A DNA stretch of 64,000 nt, from the NCBI GenBank assembly GCA_037176885.1, contig JAWWNJ010000040.1:1488001-1552000 (forward strand), given 5' to 3'. This DNA comes from Favolaschia claudopus (Eukaryota > Basidiomycota > Agaricomycetes > Agaricales > Mycenaceae). Below are positions 9,650 through 23,394 of the stretch, piece by piece; the stretch's first letter is position 1, and each line of letters opens with the position of its first letter. Position numbers and translations under genes: made by a program. The notes under the pieces are model-generated. The model was given only the letters and a program-made list of their open reading frames with translations. It was not told where the DNA came from and did not search any database.

Positions 9650-12600
9650 GGCCGGTTACTCATGGCGGTGGTCAGATACTGATACTGATACTGACCGGAG
9701 TTTAAACCGCGGCCCGATCAATCCCGCGGCCAAATTTGACAGCTTCTCGGCCATTCCCGGCCAGAGTTCAACTTGAACTGTTTCTGTTCAATCCGTTTGC
9801 ACTGTTTCACCCTCGGATTAGCTACTTGGCAGCTTCAATATCCGTGTATTTAGAGTATGTAAAATTGTGGTTGCTTACAGCTATTTGCGGACCTTTTGTT
9901 TTCCCCACACATGACATTTTAAGCATTTTGCTCGCTGCGAGCTCAATTTCGGCTCAACAGCCAGGGTTTGAATATGGGCAGGTAGATATTTCTCCTCTCT
10001 AGACGCCTTTACATTCAGATTGAACGTAGCTGAGATGTGGTCGCTTTGTTTCCAGAAATGCCTGTTGTTTCGAATTTTGACTGCTACAATGCTAGGTAAT
10101 AGAGTTGGTGTGTAAGAATTATGCAAAAAGATTACTGCTGAATCGCTCAAGCTGCTTAACAGCTTATCAGGAGATATAGCAATGCTGGTGAAGCGAAATG
10201 AGTGTTGCGTTAAATTGATGGCAGCAATCAGCTCTCCCTGAACCAGTACATGTTGTAGACGCACCGGAAGCTATATTCTCACCTCAGAGTAGCTATTAGA
10301 GAACTCTAAGCAGCTGTGTCGCTCCCCGGTAGCGCATTTGACACTTTGAGAACGGAGACTCGGATAAACAGGCATTTCTGAAAACAAAACCACCACATTG
10401 CAACTACGATCAATCTGAATTAGTAAAGAGTCATCTCAAAAAAGAAAATATTCACCTGACCGTATCCAATCCTTGGCCGTTGAGCCGAAATTGAGCTCGC
10501 AGCAAGCAAATGCTCAAAATGTCATTTGTGGGGAAAAATCCGCTCGCGCCCTAAGTTTCGCAGATAACTGTGATATAACATGGACAGCAAGAGAGAAACA
10601 AGGCCCCAAATCCATCAAGAATCATTAAACATTGAACAAAATCCCAAGGCTGTAAGTATTTGAATCTGTGCTTGCGAGAAACGAGCCTAAATGAACATGA
10701 CCGGCATTTGCCGGTTCAGATTTCGTGGTACATTGGATAGGATTACAGTTGGTACATGAGTAAAATGCTTTCTATAGAAGTAGATCTAGCATCTTGACCG
10801 CTCCAACAGTCGAGAAAATGGGACGAGCTCGAGGAAATCAACCGTGAAGTGGAAAGCACCTTGAATCAACGAGCTGCCGTGATTGATCTTGAATTCAAAC
10901 TCCGGTCAGTATCTGGAGAACTGATGGCAATGAATTGGTCTACAACTAGCGCAGATTTACAGCTGTAGATATTTGGGATATGTTCTCTACACTTGAGAGC
11001 CATGCTCTCTTTATCTCAGGCTTTTTCACTTCAAAATGAGTATCTTTGTGCTTTATTTCAGTATCTGGCCAAGACACGGCAAGCCGTAACGTGTGGGATC
11101 CGAGTCATGACAGCAGCGCGAAAAGCCGATGTCGGCCGAAAAGGGTGCTCAGAAATGTCCCCGAGATCCCCGAATCTCCCTCAATCTCCCGCAATATTTT
11201 CGTTTCTTTATTTTCTTTATTTTTTTATTTTTGTCCACCGCCATCAGTATCGAGCCGGGAAATTCGGCCGGTTACTCATGGCGGTGGTCAGATACTGATA
11301 CTGATACTGACCGGAGTTTAAACCGCGGCCCGATCAATCCCGCGGCCAAATTTGACAGCTTCTCGGCCATTCCCGGCCAGAGTTCAACTTGAACTGTTTC
11401 TGTTCAATCCGTTTGCACTGTTTCACCCTCGGATTAGCTACTTGGCAGCTTCAATATCCGTGTATTTAGAGTATGTAAAATTGTGGTTGCTTACAGCTAT
11501 TTGCGGACCTTTTGTTTTCCCCACACATGACATTTTAAGCATTTTGCTCGCTGCGAGCTCAATTTCGGCTCAACAGCCAGGGTTTGAATATGGGCAGGTA
11601 GATATTTCTCCTCTCTAGACGCCTTTACATTCAGATTGAACGTAGCTGAGATGTGGTCGCTTTGTTTCCAGAAATGCCTGTTGTTTCGAATTTTGACTGC
11701 TACAATGCTAGGTAATAGAGTTGGTGTGTAAGAATTATGCAAAAAGATTACTGCTGAATCGCTCAAGCTGCTTAACAGCTTATCAGGAGATATAGCAATG
11801 CTGGTGAAGCGAAATGAGTGTTGCGTTAAATTGATGGCAGCAATCAGCTCTCCCTGAACCAGTACATGTTGTAGACGCACCGGAAGCTATATTCTCACCT
11901 CAGAGTAGCTATTAGAGAACTCTAAGCAGCTGTGTCGCTCCCCGGTAGCGCATTTGACACTTTGAGAACGGAGACTCGGATAAACAGGCATTTCTGAAAA
12001 CAAAACCACCACATTGCAACTACGATCAATCTGAATTAGTAAAGAGTCATCTCAAAAAAGAAAATATTCACCTGACCGTATCCAATCCTTGGCCGTTGAG
12101 CCGAAATTGAGCTCGCAGCAAGCAAATGCTCAAAATGTCATTTGTGGGGAAAAATCCGCTCGCGCCCTAAGTTTCGCAGATAACTGTGATATAACATGGA
12201 CAGCAAGAGAGAAACAAGGCCCCAAATCCATCAAGAATCATTAAACATTGAACAAAATCCCAAGGCTGTAAGTATTTGAATCTGTGCTTGCGAGAAACGA
12301 GCCTAAATGAACATGACCGGCATTTGCCGGTTCAGATTTCGTGGTACATTGGATAGGATTACAGTTGGTACATGAGTAAAATGCTTTCTATAGAAGTAGA
12401 TCTAGCATCTTGACCGCTCCAACAGTCGAGAAAATGGGACGAGCTCGAGGAAATCAACCGTGAAGTGGAAAGCACCTTGAATCAACGAGCTGCCGTGATT
12501 GATCTTGAATTCAAACTCCGGTCAGTATCTGGAGAACTGATGGCAATGAATTGGTCTACAACTAGCGCAGATTTACAGCTGTAGATATTTGGGATATGTT

Positions 12601-15600
12601 CTCTACACTTGAGAGCCATGCTCTCTTTATCTCAGGCTTTTTCACTTCAAAATGAGTATCTTTGTGCTTTATTTCAGTATCTGGCCAAGACACGGCAAGC
12701 CGTAACGTGTGGGATCCGAGTCATGACAGCAGCGCGAAAAGCCGATGTCGGCCGAAAAGGGTGCTCAGAAATGTCCCCGAGATCCCCGAATCTCCCTCAA
12801 TCTCCCGCAATATTTTCGTTTCTTTATTTTCTTTATTTTTTTATTTTTGTCCACCGCCATCAGTATCGAGCCGGGAAATTCGGCCGGTTACTCATGGCGG
12901 TGGTCAGATACTGATACTGATACTGACCGGAGTTTAAACCGCGGCCCGATCAATCCCGCGGCCAAATTTGACAGCTTCTCGGCCATTCCCGGCCAGAGTT
13001 CAACTTGAACTGTTTCTGTTCAATCCGTTTGCACTGTTTCACCCTCGGATTAGCTACTTGGCAGCTTCAATATCCGTGTATTTAGAGTATGTAAAATTGT
13101 GGTTGCTTACAGCTATTTGCGGACCTTTTGTTTTCCCCACACATGACATTTTAAGCATTTTGCTCGCTGCGAGCTCAATTTCGGCTCAACAGCCAGGGTT
13201 TGAATATGGGCAGGTAGATATTTCTCCTCTCTAGACGCCTTTACATTCAGATTGAACGTAGCTGAGATGTGGTCGCTTTGTTTCCAGAAATGCCTGTTGT
13301 TTCGAATTTTGACTGCTACAATGCTAGGTAATAGAGTTGGTGTGTAAGAATTATGCAAAAAGATTACTGCTGAATCGCTCAAGCTGCTTAACAGCTTATC
13401 AGGAGATATAGCAATGCTGGTGAAGCGAAATGAGTGTTGCGTTAAATTGATGGCAGCAATCAGCTCTCCCTGAACCAGTACATGTTGTAGACGCACCGGA
13501 AGCTATATTCTCACCTCAGAGTAGCTATTAGAGAACTCTAAGCAGCTGTGTCGCTCCCCGGTAGCGCATTTGACACTTTGAGAACGGAGACTCGGATAAA
13601 CAGGCATTTCTGAAAACAAAACCACCACATTGCAACTACGATCAATCTGAATTAGTAAAGAGTCATCTCAAAAAAGAAAATATTCACCTGACCGTATCCA
13701 ATCCTTGGCCGTTGAGCCGAAATTGAGCTCGCAGCAAGCAAATGCTCAAAATGTCATTTGTGGGGAAAAATCCGCTCGCGCCCTAAGTTTCGCAGATAAC
13801 TGTGATATAACATGGACAGCAAGAGAGAAACAAGGCCCCAAATCCATCAAGAATCATTAAACATTGAACAAAATCCCAAGGCTGTAAGTATTTGAATCTG
13901 TGCTTGCGAGAAACGAGCCTAAATGAACATGACCGGCATTTGCCGGTTCAGATTTCGTGGTACATTGGATAGGATTACAGTTGGTACATGAGTAAAATGC
14001 TTTCTATAGAAGTAGATCTAGCATCTTGACCGCTCCAACAGTCGAGAAAATGGGACGAGCTCGAGGAAATCAACCGTGAAGTGGAAAGCACCTTGAATCA
14101 ACGAGCTGCCGTGATTGATCTTGAATTCAAACTCCGGTCAGTATCTGGAGAACTGATGGCAATGAATTGGTCTACAACTAGCGCAGATTTACAGCTGTAG
14201 ATATTTGGGATATGTTCTCTACACTTGAGAGCCATGCTCTCTTTATCTCAGGCTTTTTCACTTCAAAATGAGTATCTTTGTGCTTTATTTCAGTATCTGG
14301 CCAAGACACGGCAAGCCGTAACGTGTGGGATCCGAGTCATGACAGCAGCGCGAAAAGCCGATGTCGGCCGAAAAGGGTGCTCAGAAATGTCCCCGAGATC
14401 CCCGAATCTCCCTCAATCTCCCGCAATATTTTCGTTTCTTTATTTTCTTTATTTTTTTATTTTTGTCCACCGCCATCAGTATCGAGCCAAATTCGGCCGG
14501 TTACTCATGGCGGTGGTCAGATACTGATACTGATACTGACCGGAGTTTAAACCGCGGCCCGATCAATCCCGCGGCCAAATTTGACAGCTTCTCGGCCATT
14601 CCCGGCCAGAGTTCAACTTGAACTGTTTCTGTTCAATCCGTTTGCACTGTTTCACCCTCGGATTAGCTACTTGGCAGCTTCAATATCCGTGTATTTAGAG
14701 TATGTAAAATTGTGGTTGCTTACAGCTATTTGCGGACCTTTTGTTTTCCCCACACATGACATTTTAAGCATTTTGCTCGCTGCGAGCTCAATTTCGGCTC
14801 AACAGCCAGGGTTTGAATATGGGCAGGTAGATATTTCTCCTCTCTAGACGCCTTTACATTCAGATTGAACGTAGCTGAGATGTGGTCGCTTTGTTTCCAG
14901 AAATGCCTGTTGTTTCGAATTTTGACTGCTACAATGCTAGGTAATAGAGTTGGTGTGTAAGAATTATGCAAAAAGATTACTGCTGAATCGCTCAAGCTGC
15001 TTAACAGCTTATCAGGAGATATAGCAATGCTGGTGAAGCGAAATGAGTGTTGCGTTAAATTGATGGCAGCAATCAGCTCTCCCTGAACCAGTACATGTTG
15101 TAGACGCACCGGAAGCTATATTCTCACCTCAGAGTAGCTATTAGAGAACTCTAAGCAGCTGTGTCGCTCCCCGGTAGCGCATTTGACACTTTGAGAACGG
15201 AGACTCGGATAAACAGGCATTTCTGAAAACAAAACCACCACATTGCAACTACGATCAATCTGAATTAGTAAAGAGTCATCTCAAAAAAGAAAATATTCAC
15301 CTGACCGTATCCAATCCTTGGCCGTTGAGCCGAAATTGAGCTCGCAGCAAGCAAATGCTCAAAATGTCATTTGTGGGGAAAAATCCGCTCGCGCCCTAAG
15401 TTTCGCAGATAACTGTGATATAACATGGACAGCAAGAGAGAAACAAGGCCCCAAATCCATCAAGAATCATTAAACATTGAACAAAATCCCAAGGCTGTAA
15501 GTATTTGAATCTGTGCTTGCGAGAAACGAGCCTAAATGAACATGACCGGCATTTGCCGGTTCAGATTTCGTGGTACATTGGATAGGATTACAGTTGGTAC

Positions 15601-18600
15601 ATGAGTAAAATGCTTTCTATAGAAGTAGATCTAGCATCTTGACCGCTCCAACAGTCGAGAAAATGGGACGAGCTCGAGGAAATCAACCGTGAAGTGGAAA
15701 GCACCTTGAATCAACGAGCTGCCGTGATTGATCTTGAATTCAAACTCCGGTCAGTATCTGGAGAACTGATGGCAATGAATTGGTCTACAACTAGCGCAGA
15801 TTTACAGCTGTAGATATTTGGGATATGTTCTCTACACTTGAGAGCCATGCTCTCTTTATCTCAGGCTTTTTCACTTCAAAATGAGTATCTTTGTGCTTTA
15901 TTTCAGTATCTGGCCAAGACACGGCAAGCCGTAACGTGTGGGATCCGAGTCATGACAGCAGCGCGAAAAGCCGATGTCGGCCGAAAAGGGTGCTCAGAAA
16001 TGTCCCCGAGATCCCCGAATCTCCCTCAATCTCCCGCAATATTTTCGTTTCTTTATTTTCTTTATTTTTTTATTTTTGTCCACCGCCATCAGTATCGAGC
16101 CAAATTCGGCCGGTTACTCATGGCGGTGGTCAGATACTGATACTGATACTGACCGGAGTTTAAACCGCGGCCCGATCAATCCCGCGGCCAAATTTGACAG
16201 CTTCTCGGCCATTCCCGGCCAGAGTTCAACTTGAACTGTTTCTGTTCAATCCGTTTGCACTGTTTCACCCTCGGATTAGCTACTTGGCAGCTTCAATATC
16301 CGTGTATTTAGAGTATGTAAAATTGTGGTTGCTTACAGCTATTTGCGGACCTTTTGTTTTCCCCACACATGACATTTTAAGCATTTTGCTCGCTGCGAGC
16401 TCAATTTCGGCTCAACAGCCAGGGTTTGAATATGGGCAGGTAGATATTTCTCCTCTCTAGACGCCTTTACATTCAGATTGAACGTAGCTGAGATGTGGTC
16501 GCTTTGTTTCCAGAAATGCCTGTTGTTTCGAATTTTGACTGCTACAATGCTAGGTAATAGAGTTGGTGTGTAAGAATTATGCAAAAAGATTACTGCTGAA
16601 TCGCTCAAGCTGCTTAACAGCTTATCAGGAGATATAGCAATGCTGGTGAAGCGAAATGAGTGTTGCGTTAAATTGATGGCAGCAATCAGCTCTCCCTGAA
16701 CCAGTACATGTTGTAGACGCACCGGAAGCTATATTCTCACCTCAGAGTAGCTATTAGAGAACTCTAAGCAGCTGTGTCGCTCCCCGGTAGCGCATTTGAC
16801 ACTTTGAGAACGGAGACTCGGATAAACAGGCATTTCTGAAAACAAAACCACCACATTGCAACTACGATCAATCTGAATTAGTAAAGAGTCATCTCAAAAA
16901 AGAAAATATTCACCTGACCGTATCCAATCCTTGGCCGTTGAGCCGAAATTGAGCTCGCAGCAAGCAAATGCTCAAAATGTCATTTGTGGGGAAAAATCCG
17001 CTCGCGCCCTAAGTTTCGCAGATAACTGTGATATAACATGGACAGCAAGAGAGAAACAAGGCCCCAAATCCATCAAGAATCATTAAACATTGAACAAAAT
17101 CCCAAGGCTGTAAGTATTTGAATCTGTGCTTGCGAGAAACGAGCCTAAATGAACATGACCGGCATTTGCCGGTTCAGATTTCGTGGTACATTGGATAGGA
17201 TTACAGTTGGTACATGAGTAAAATGCTTTCTATAGAAGTAGATCTAGCATCTTGACCGCTCCAACAGTCGAGAAAATGGGACGAGCTCGAGGAAATCAAC
17301 CGTGAAGTGGAAAGCACCTTGAATCAACGAGCTGCCGTGATTGATCTTGAATTCAAACTCCGGTCAGTATCTGGAGAACTGATGGCAATGAATTGGTCTA
17401 CAACTAGCGCAGATTTACAGCTGTAGATATTTGGGATATGTTCTCTACACTTGAGAGCCATGCTCTCTTTATCTCAGGCTTTTTCACTTCAAAATGAGTA
17501 TCTTTGTGCTTTATTTCAGTATCTGGCCAAGACACGGCAAGCCGTAACGTGTGGGATCCGAGTCATGACAGCAGCGCGAAAAGCCGATGTCGGCCGAAAA
17601 GGGTGCTCAGAAATGTCCCCGAGATCCCCGAATCTCCCTCAATCTCCCGCAATATTTTCGTTTCTTTATTTTCTTTATTTTTTTATTTTTGTCCACCGCC
17701 ATCAGTATCGAGCCGGGAAATTCGGCCGGTTACTCATGGCGGTGGTCAGATACTGATACTGATACTGACCGGAGTTTAAACCGCGGCCCGATCAATCCCG
17801 CGGCCAAATTTGACAGCTTCTCGGCCATTCCCGGCCAGAGTTCAACTTGAACTGTTTCTGTTCAATCCGTTTGCACTGTTTCACCCTCGGATTAGCTACT
17901 TGGCAGCTTCAATATCCGTGTATTTAGAGTATGTAAAATTGTGGTTGCTTACAGCTATTTGCGGACCTTTTGTTTTCCCCACACATGACATTTTAAGCAT
18001 TTTGCTCGCTGCGAGCTCAATTTCGGCTCAACAGCCAGGGTTTGAATATGGGCAGGTAGATATTTCTCCTCTCTAGACGCCTTTACATTCAGATTGAACG
18101 TAGCTGAGATGTGGTCGCTTTGTTTCCAGAAATGCCTGTTGTTTCGAATTTTGACTGCTACAATGCTAGGTAATAGAGTTGGTGTGTAAGAATTATGCAA
18201 AAAGATTACTGCTGAATCGCTCAAGCTGCTTAACAGCTTATCAGGAGATATAGCAATGCTGGTGAAGCGAAATGAGTGTTGCGTTAAATTGATGGCAGCA
18301 ATCAGCTCTCCCTGAACCAGTACATGTTGTAGACGCACCGGAAGCTATATTCTCACCTCAGAGTAGCTATTAGAGAACTCTAAGCAGCTGTGTCGCTCCC
18401 CGGTAGCGCATTTGACACTTTGAGAACGGAGACTCGGATAAACAGGCATTTCTGAAAACAAAACCACCACATTGCAACTACGATCAATCTGAATTAGTAA
18501 AGAGTCATCTCAAAAAAGAAAATATTCACCTGACCGTATCCAATCCTTGGCCGTTGAGCCGAAATTGAGCTCGCAGCAAGCAAATGCTCAAAATGTCATT

Positions 18601-21600
18601 TGTGGGGAAAAATCCGCTCGCGCCCTAAGTTTCGCAGATAACTGTGATATAACATGGACAGCAAGAGAGAAACAAGGCCCCAAATCCATCAAGAATCATT
18701 AAACATTGAACAAAATCCCAAGGCTGTAAGTATTTGAATCTGTGCTTGCGAGAAACGAGCCTAAATGAACATGACCGGCATTTGCCGGTTCAGATTTCGT
18801 GGTACATTGGATAGGATTACAGTTGGTACATGAGTAAAATGCTTTCTATAGAAGTAGATCTAGCATCTTGACCGCTCCAACAGTCGAGAAAATGGGACGA
18901 GCTCGAGGAAATCAACCGTGAAGTGGAAAGCACCTTGAATCAACGAGCTGCCGTGATTGATCTTGAATTCAAACTCCGGTCAGTATCTGGAGAACTGATG
19001 GCAATGAATTGGTCTACAACTAGCGCAGATTTACAGCTGTAGATATTTGGGATATGTTCTCTACACTTGAGAGCCATGCTCTCTTTATCTCAGGCTTTTT
19101 CACTTCAAAATGAGTATCTTTGTGCTTTATTTCAGTATCTGGCCAAGACACGGCAAGCCGTAACGTGTGGGATCCGAGTCATGACAGCAGCGCGAAAAGC
19201 CGATGTCGGCCGAAAAGGGTGCTCAGAAATGTCCCCGAGATCCCCGAATCTCCCTCAATCTCCCGCAATATTTTCGTTTCTTTATTTTCTTTATTTTTTT
19301 ATTTTTGTCCACCGCCATCAGTATCGAGCCGGGAAATTCGGCCGGTTACTCATGGCGGTGGTCAGATACTGATACTGATACTGACCGGAGTTTAAACCGC
19401 GGCCCGATCAATCCCGCGGCCAAATTTGACAGCTTCTCGGCCATTCCCGGCCAGAGTTCAACTTGAACTGTTTCTGTTCAATCCGTTTGCACTGTTTCAC
19501 CCTCGGATTAGCTACTTGGCAGCTTCAATATCCGTGTATTTAGAGTATGTAAAATTGTGGTTGCTTACAGCTATTTGCGGACCTTTTGTTTTCCCCACAC
19601 ATGACATTTTAAGCATTTTGCTCGCTGCGAGCTCAATTTCGGCTCAACAGCCAGGGTTTGAATATGGGCAGGTAGATATTTCTCCTCTCTAGACGCCTTT
19701 ACATTCAGATTGAACGTAGCTGAGATGTGGTCGCTTTGTTTCCAGAAATGCCTGTTGTTTCGAATTTTGACTGCTACAATGCTAGGTAATAGAGTTGGTG
19801 TGTAAGAATTATGCAAAAAGATTACTGCTGAATCGCTCAAGCTGCTTAACAGCTTATCAGGAGATATAGCAATGCTGGTGAAGCGAAATGAGTGTTGCGT
19901 TAAATTGATGGCAGCAATCAGCTCTCCCTGAACCAGTACATGTTGTAGACGCACCGGAAGCTATATTCTCACCTCAGAGTAGCTATTAGAGAACTCTAAG
20001 CAGCTGTGTCGCTCCCCGGTAGCGCATTTGACACTTTGAGAACGGAGACTCGGATAAACAGGCATTTCTGAAAACAAAACCACCACATTGCAACTACGAT
20101 CAATCTGAATTAGTAAAGAGTCATCTCAAAAAAGAAAATATTCACCTGACCGTATCCAATCCTTGGCCGTTGAGCCGAAATTGAGCTCGCAGCAAGCAAA
20201 TGCTCAAAATGTCATTTGTGGGGAAAAATCCGCTCGCGCCCTAAGTTTCGCAGATAACTGTGATATAACATGGACAGCAAGAGAGAAACAAGGCCCCAAA
20301 TCCATCAAGAATCATTAAACATTGAACAAAATCCCAAGGCTGTAAGTATTTGAATCTGTGCTTGCGAGAAACGAGCCTAAATGAACATGACCGGCATTTG
20401 CCGGTTCAGATTTCGTGGTACATTGGATAGGATTACAGTTGGTACATGAGTAAAATGCTTTCTATAGAAGTAGATCTAGCATCTTGACCGCTCCAACAGT
20501 CGAGAAAATGGGACGAGCTCGAGGAAATCAACCGTGAAGTGGAAAGCACCTTGAATCAACGAGCTGCCGTGATTGATCTTGAATTCAAACTCCGGTCAGT
20601 ATCTGGAGAACTGATGGCAATGAATTGGTCTACAACTAGCGCAGATTTACAGCTGTAGATATTTGGGATATGTTCTCTACACTTGAGAGCCATGCTCTCT
20701 TTATCTCAGGCTTTTTCACTTCAAAATGAGTATCTTTGTGCTTTATTTCAGTATCTGGCCAAGACACGGCAAGCCGTAACGTGTGGGATCCGAGTCATGA
20801 CAGCAGCGCGAAAAGCCGATGTCGGCCGAAAAGGGTGCTCAGAAATGTCCCCGAGATCCCCGAATCTCCCTCAATCTCCCGCAATATTTTCGTTTCTTTA
20901 TTTTCTTTATTTTTTTATTTTTGTCCACCGCCATCAGTATCGAGCCAAATTCGGCCGGTTACTCATGGCGGTGGTCAGATACTGATACTGATACTGACCG
21001 GAGTTTAAACCGCGGCCCGATCAATCCCGCGGCCAAATTTGACAGCTTCTCGGCCATTCCCGGCCAGAGTTCAACTTGAACTGTTTCTGTTCAATCCGTT
21101 TGCACTGTTTCACCCTCGGATTAGCTACTTGGCAGCTTCAATATCCGTGTATTTAGAGTATGTAAAATTGTGGTTGCTTACAGCTATTTGCGGACCTTTT
21201 GTTTTCCCCACACATGACATTTTAAGCATTTTGCTCGCTGCGAGCTCAATTTCGGCTCAACAGCCAGGGTTTGAATATGGGCAGGTAGATATTTCTCCTC
21301 TCTAGACGCCTTTACATTCAGATTGAACGTAGCTGAGATGTGGTCGCTTTGTTTCCAGAAATGCCTGTTGTTTCGAATTTTGACTGCTACAATGCTAGGT
21401 AATAGAGTTGGTGTGTAAGAATTATGCAAAAAGATTACTGCTGAATCGCTCAAGCTGCTTAACAGCTTATCAGGAGATATAGCAATGCTGGTGAAGCGAA
21501 ATGAGTGTTGCGTTAAATTGATGGCAGCAATCAGCTCTCCCTGAACCAGTACATGTTGTAGACGCACCGGAAGCTATATTCTCACCTCAGAGTAGCTATT

Positions 21601-22559
21601 AGAGAACTCTAAGCAGCTGTGTCGCTCCCCGGTAGCGCATTTGACACTTTGAGAACGGAGACTCGGATAAACAGGCATTTCTGAAAACAAAACCACCACA
21701 TTGCAACTACGATCAATCTGAATTAGTAAAGAGTCATCTCAAAAAAGAAAATATTCACCTGACCGTATCCAATCCTTGGCCGTTGAGCCGAAATTGAGCT
21801 CGCAGCAAGCAAATGCTCAAAATGTCATTTGTGGGGAAAAATCCGCTCGCGCCCTAAGTTTCGCAGATAACTGTGATATAACATGGACAGCAAGAGAGAA
21901 ACAAGGCCCCAAATCCATCAAGAATCATTAAACATTGAACAAAATCCCAAGGCTGTAAGTATTTGAATCTGTGCTTGCGAGAAACGAGCCTAAATGAACA
22001 TGACCGGCATTTGCCGGTTCAGATTTCGTGGTACATTGGATAGGATTACAGTTGGTACATGAGTAAAATGCTTTCTATAGAAGTAGATCTAGCATCTTGA
22101 CCGCTCCAACAGTCGAGAAAATGGGACGAGCTCGAGGAAATCAACCGTGAAGTGGAAAGCACCTTGAATCAACGAGCTGCCGTGATTGATCTTGAATTCA
22201 AACTCCGGTCAGTATCTGGAGAACTGATGGCAATGAATTGGTCTACAACTAGCGCAGATTTACAGCTGTAGATATTTGGGATATGTTCTCTACACTTGAG
22301 AGCCATGCTCTCTTTATCTCAGGCTTTTTCACTTCAAAATGAGTATCTTTGTGCTTTATTTCAGTATCTGGCCAAGACACGGCAAGCCGTAACGTGTGGG
22401 ATCCGAGTCATGACAGCAGCGCGAAAAGCCGATGTCGGCCGAAAAGGGTGCTCAGAAATGTCCCCGAGATCCCCGAATCTCCCTCAATCTCCCGCAATAT
22501 TTTCGTTTCTTTATTTTCTTTATTTTTTTATTTTTGTCCACCGCCATCAGTATCGAGCC
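9650..22559. repeat. tandem array of eight 1.6-kb units
   Basis: Units begin at 9650, 11266, 12882, 14495, 16108, 17724, 19340 and 20953. Wherever I compared them they look identical except at the junctions. Successive spacings are 1616, 1616, 1613, 1613, 1616, 1616 and 1613 bp; the 3-bp difference is presence or absence of GGG just before an AAATTC spacer. Each unit begins GGCCGGTTACTCATGGCGG and ends with an imperfect inverse of that sequence. Each also contains a roughly 75-bp inverted pair (in unit 1 about 9902-9976 and 10467-10540). Open frames recur in every unit: an 88-codon plus frame (9736), a 127-codon minus frame (10264-9881) with a faintly WD40-like SIAISPDKLLSSLSDSAVIF, and a small spliced frame described separately. 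The array cuts the DUF6589 gene on its left. Confidence 0.95.
10580..10968 (+). CDS. small two-exon ORF repeated in each array unit
   Basis: In unit 1 an ATG at 10580 opens a 24-codon exon ending at a GTAAGT donor (10652). An AG acceptor at 10808-10809 leads to a second exon reading SRKWDELEEINREVESTLNQ, then LRSVSGELMAMNWSTTSADL, and stopping at 10966-10968. The product would be about 76 residues with a charged, coiled-coil-like middle. One base after the stop another frame continues with VDIWDMFSTLESHAL. The pair weakly recalls the start of a G-protein beta subunit (coiled coil followed by a first WD repeat), so this could be a decayed WD40 gene fragment. The same frame occurs in all eight units at the 1613/1616-bp spacing. 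No expression evidence. Confidence 0.35.
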
Positions 22560-22736
22560 AGAAATTCTTGGTCTTCAAAGATGTATAGATCACGGAATTT
22601 AGAGTACACGAGAACTCACTCAAGCCAGAGATCTTCGATAGAGAGGGTGAGTGGTATAGATAATTCCCCGAAGCGAAGAAATTTCGAGTTTTCAGCTTGC
22701 AAGTGATTCTAGGTGATTCCGTTGTGATTTGTGGTA

Positions 22737-23343
22737 AGATAGAGAGCGTGGGATCCCCGCACCCTTATGTCAGCATCACACTGTGACATTGTCACGCTCG
22801 ACGTCGAGGGCTTATATCACGATGCTAAGGTCCAGATTGGGATTTTTGCCCAATACAAGTCTTAGATAGAGGTTCAATGAAGGGTTCCTATTGGGCAGAG
22901 TTGCCAAAATATCCCTTGGTCTCTTGCTATATGACCCACAAAAAAATTCAGACCACTTTTTTTCTGAGTGTTTCTTTGTGGTTTTCTCACCAAATGGGAC
23001 ACTTTTCAAAAATTTCGGAGGAAAATTTGGCCAGCACAGCCACAGGATAGTCATCTCGGCATGCTTCGGCCGCTCGCTTAAGGGTGTCAATGGGACCTGT
23101 CAAACCTTTGCGGCGCAATGAGTGACAGAACCTCCTTGCAGTGTGGAAGGTGCTTTTCAAAGCAAAAACCAAAATTTCAGAGCCGAAACAGCGAGAATGT
23201 CTTCCAAGTCTGTAGGTCAGACCTTCCGCAGGCCGGAAAGAGCACGAAATTTTTTGTGCGACTGGGGATTTGGCCGTGGGAACGATTAATAAGCGTTACA
23301 TAACGTGCTTAAGTAAGGTGCGGGGATCCCACGCTCTCTATCT
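22737..23343. mobile_element. TA-flanked MITE with 27-bp inverted ends
   Basis: AGATAGAGAGCGTGGGATCC begins the left end at 22737 and its exact inverse closes the right end at 23343; the perfect match is 27 bp. TA at 22735-22736 and 23344-23345 is the likely target duplication. Open frames inside are short and unrecognised. Confidence 0.85.
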
Positions 23344-23394
23344 TATGCCCGAAGCAGGGCTGACTTGAATTATTCCATTCGGTGAGAAACTGTC

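Noticed and set aside
9736..10002. 88-codon frame in each array unit as a protein gene
   Set aside because: It starts on a non-ATG codon and lies over the left arm of the unit's inverted repeat; identity between copies only reflects repeat homogeneity.
9881..10264. 127-codon minus frame in each unit as a WD40 protein
   Set aside because: Only one short WD40-like stretch; too short for a propeller. Kept as a comment in the array entry.
9650..22559. CRISPR-like array
   Set aside because: The units are 1.6 kb with no short-repeat/unique-spacer structure, and the organism is a eukaryote.
22563..22734. missing 5' exons of the DUF6589 gene on the far side of the array
   Set aside because: Minus-strand reading gives open frames but none of the expected N-terminal motifs, and no target duplication links the two sides of the array.
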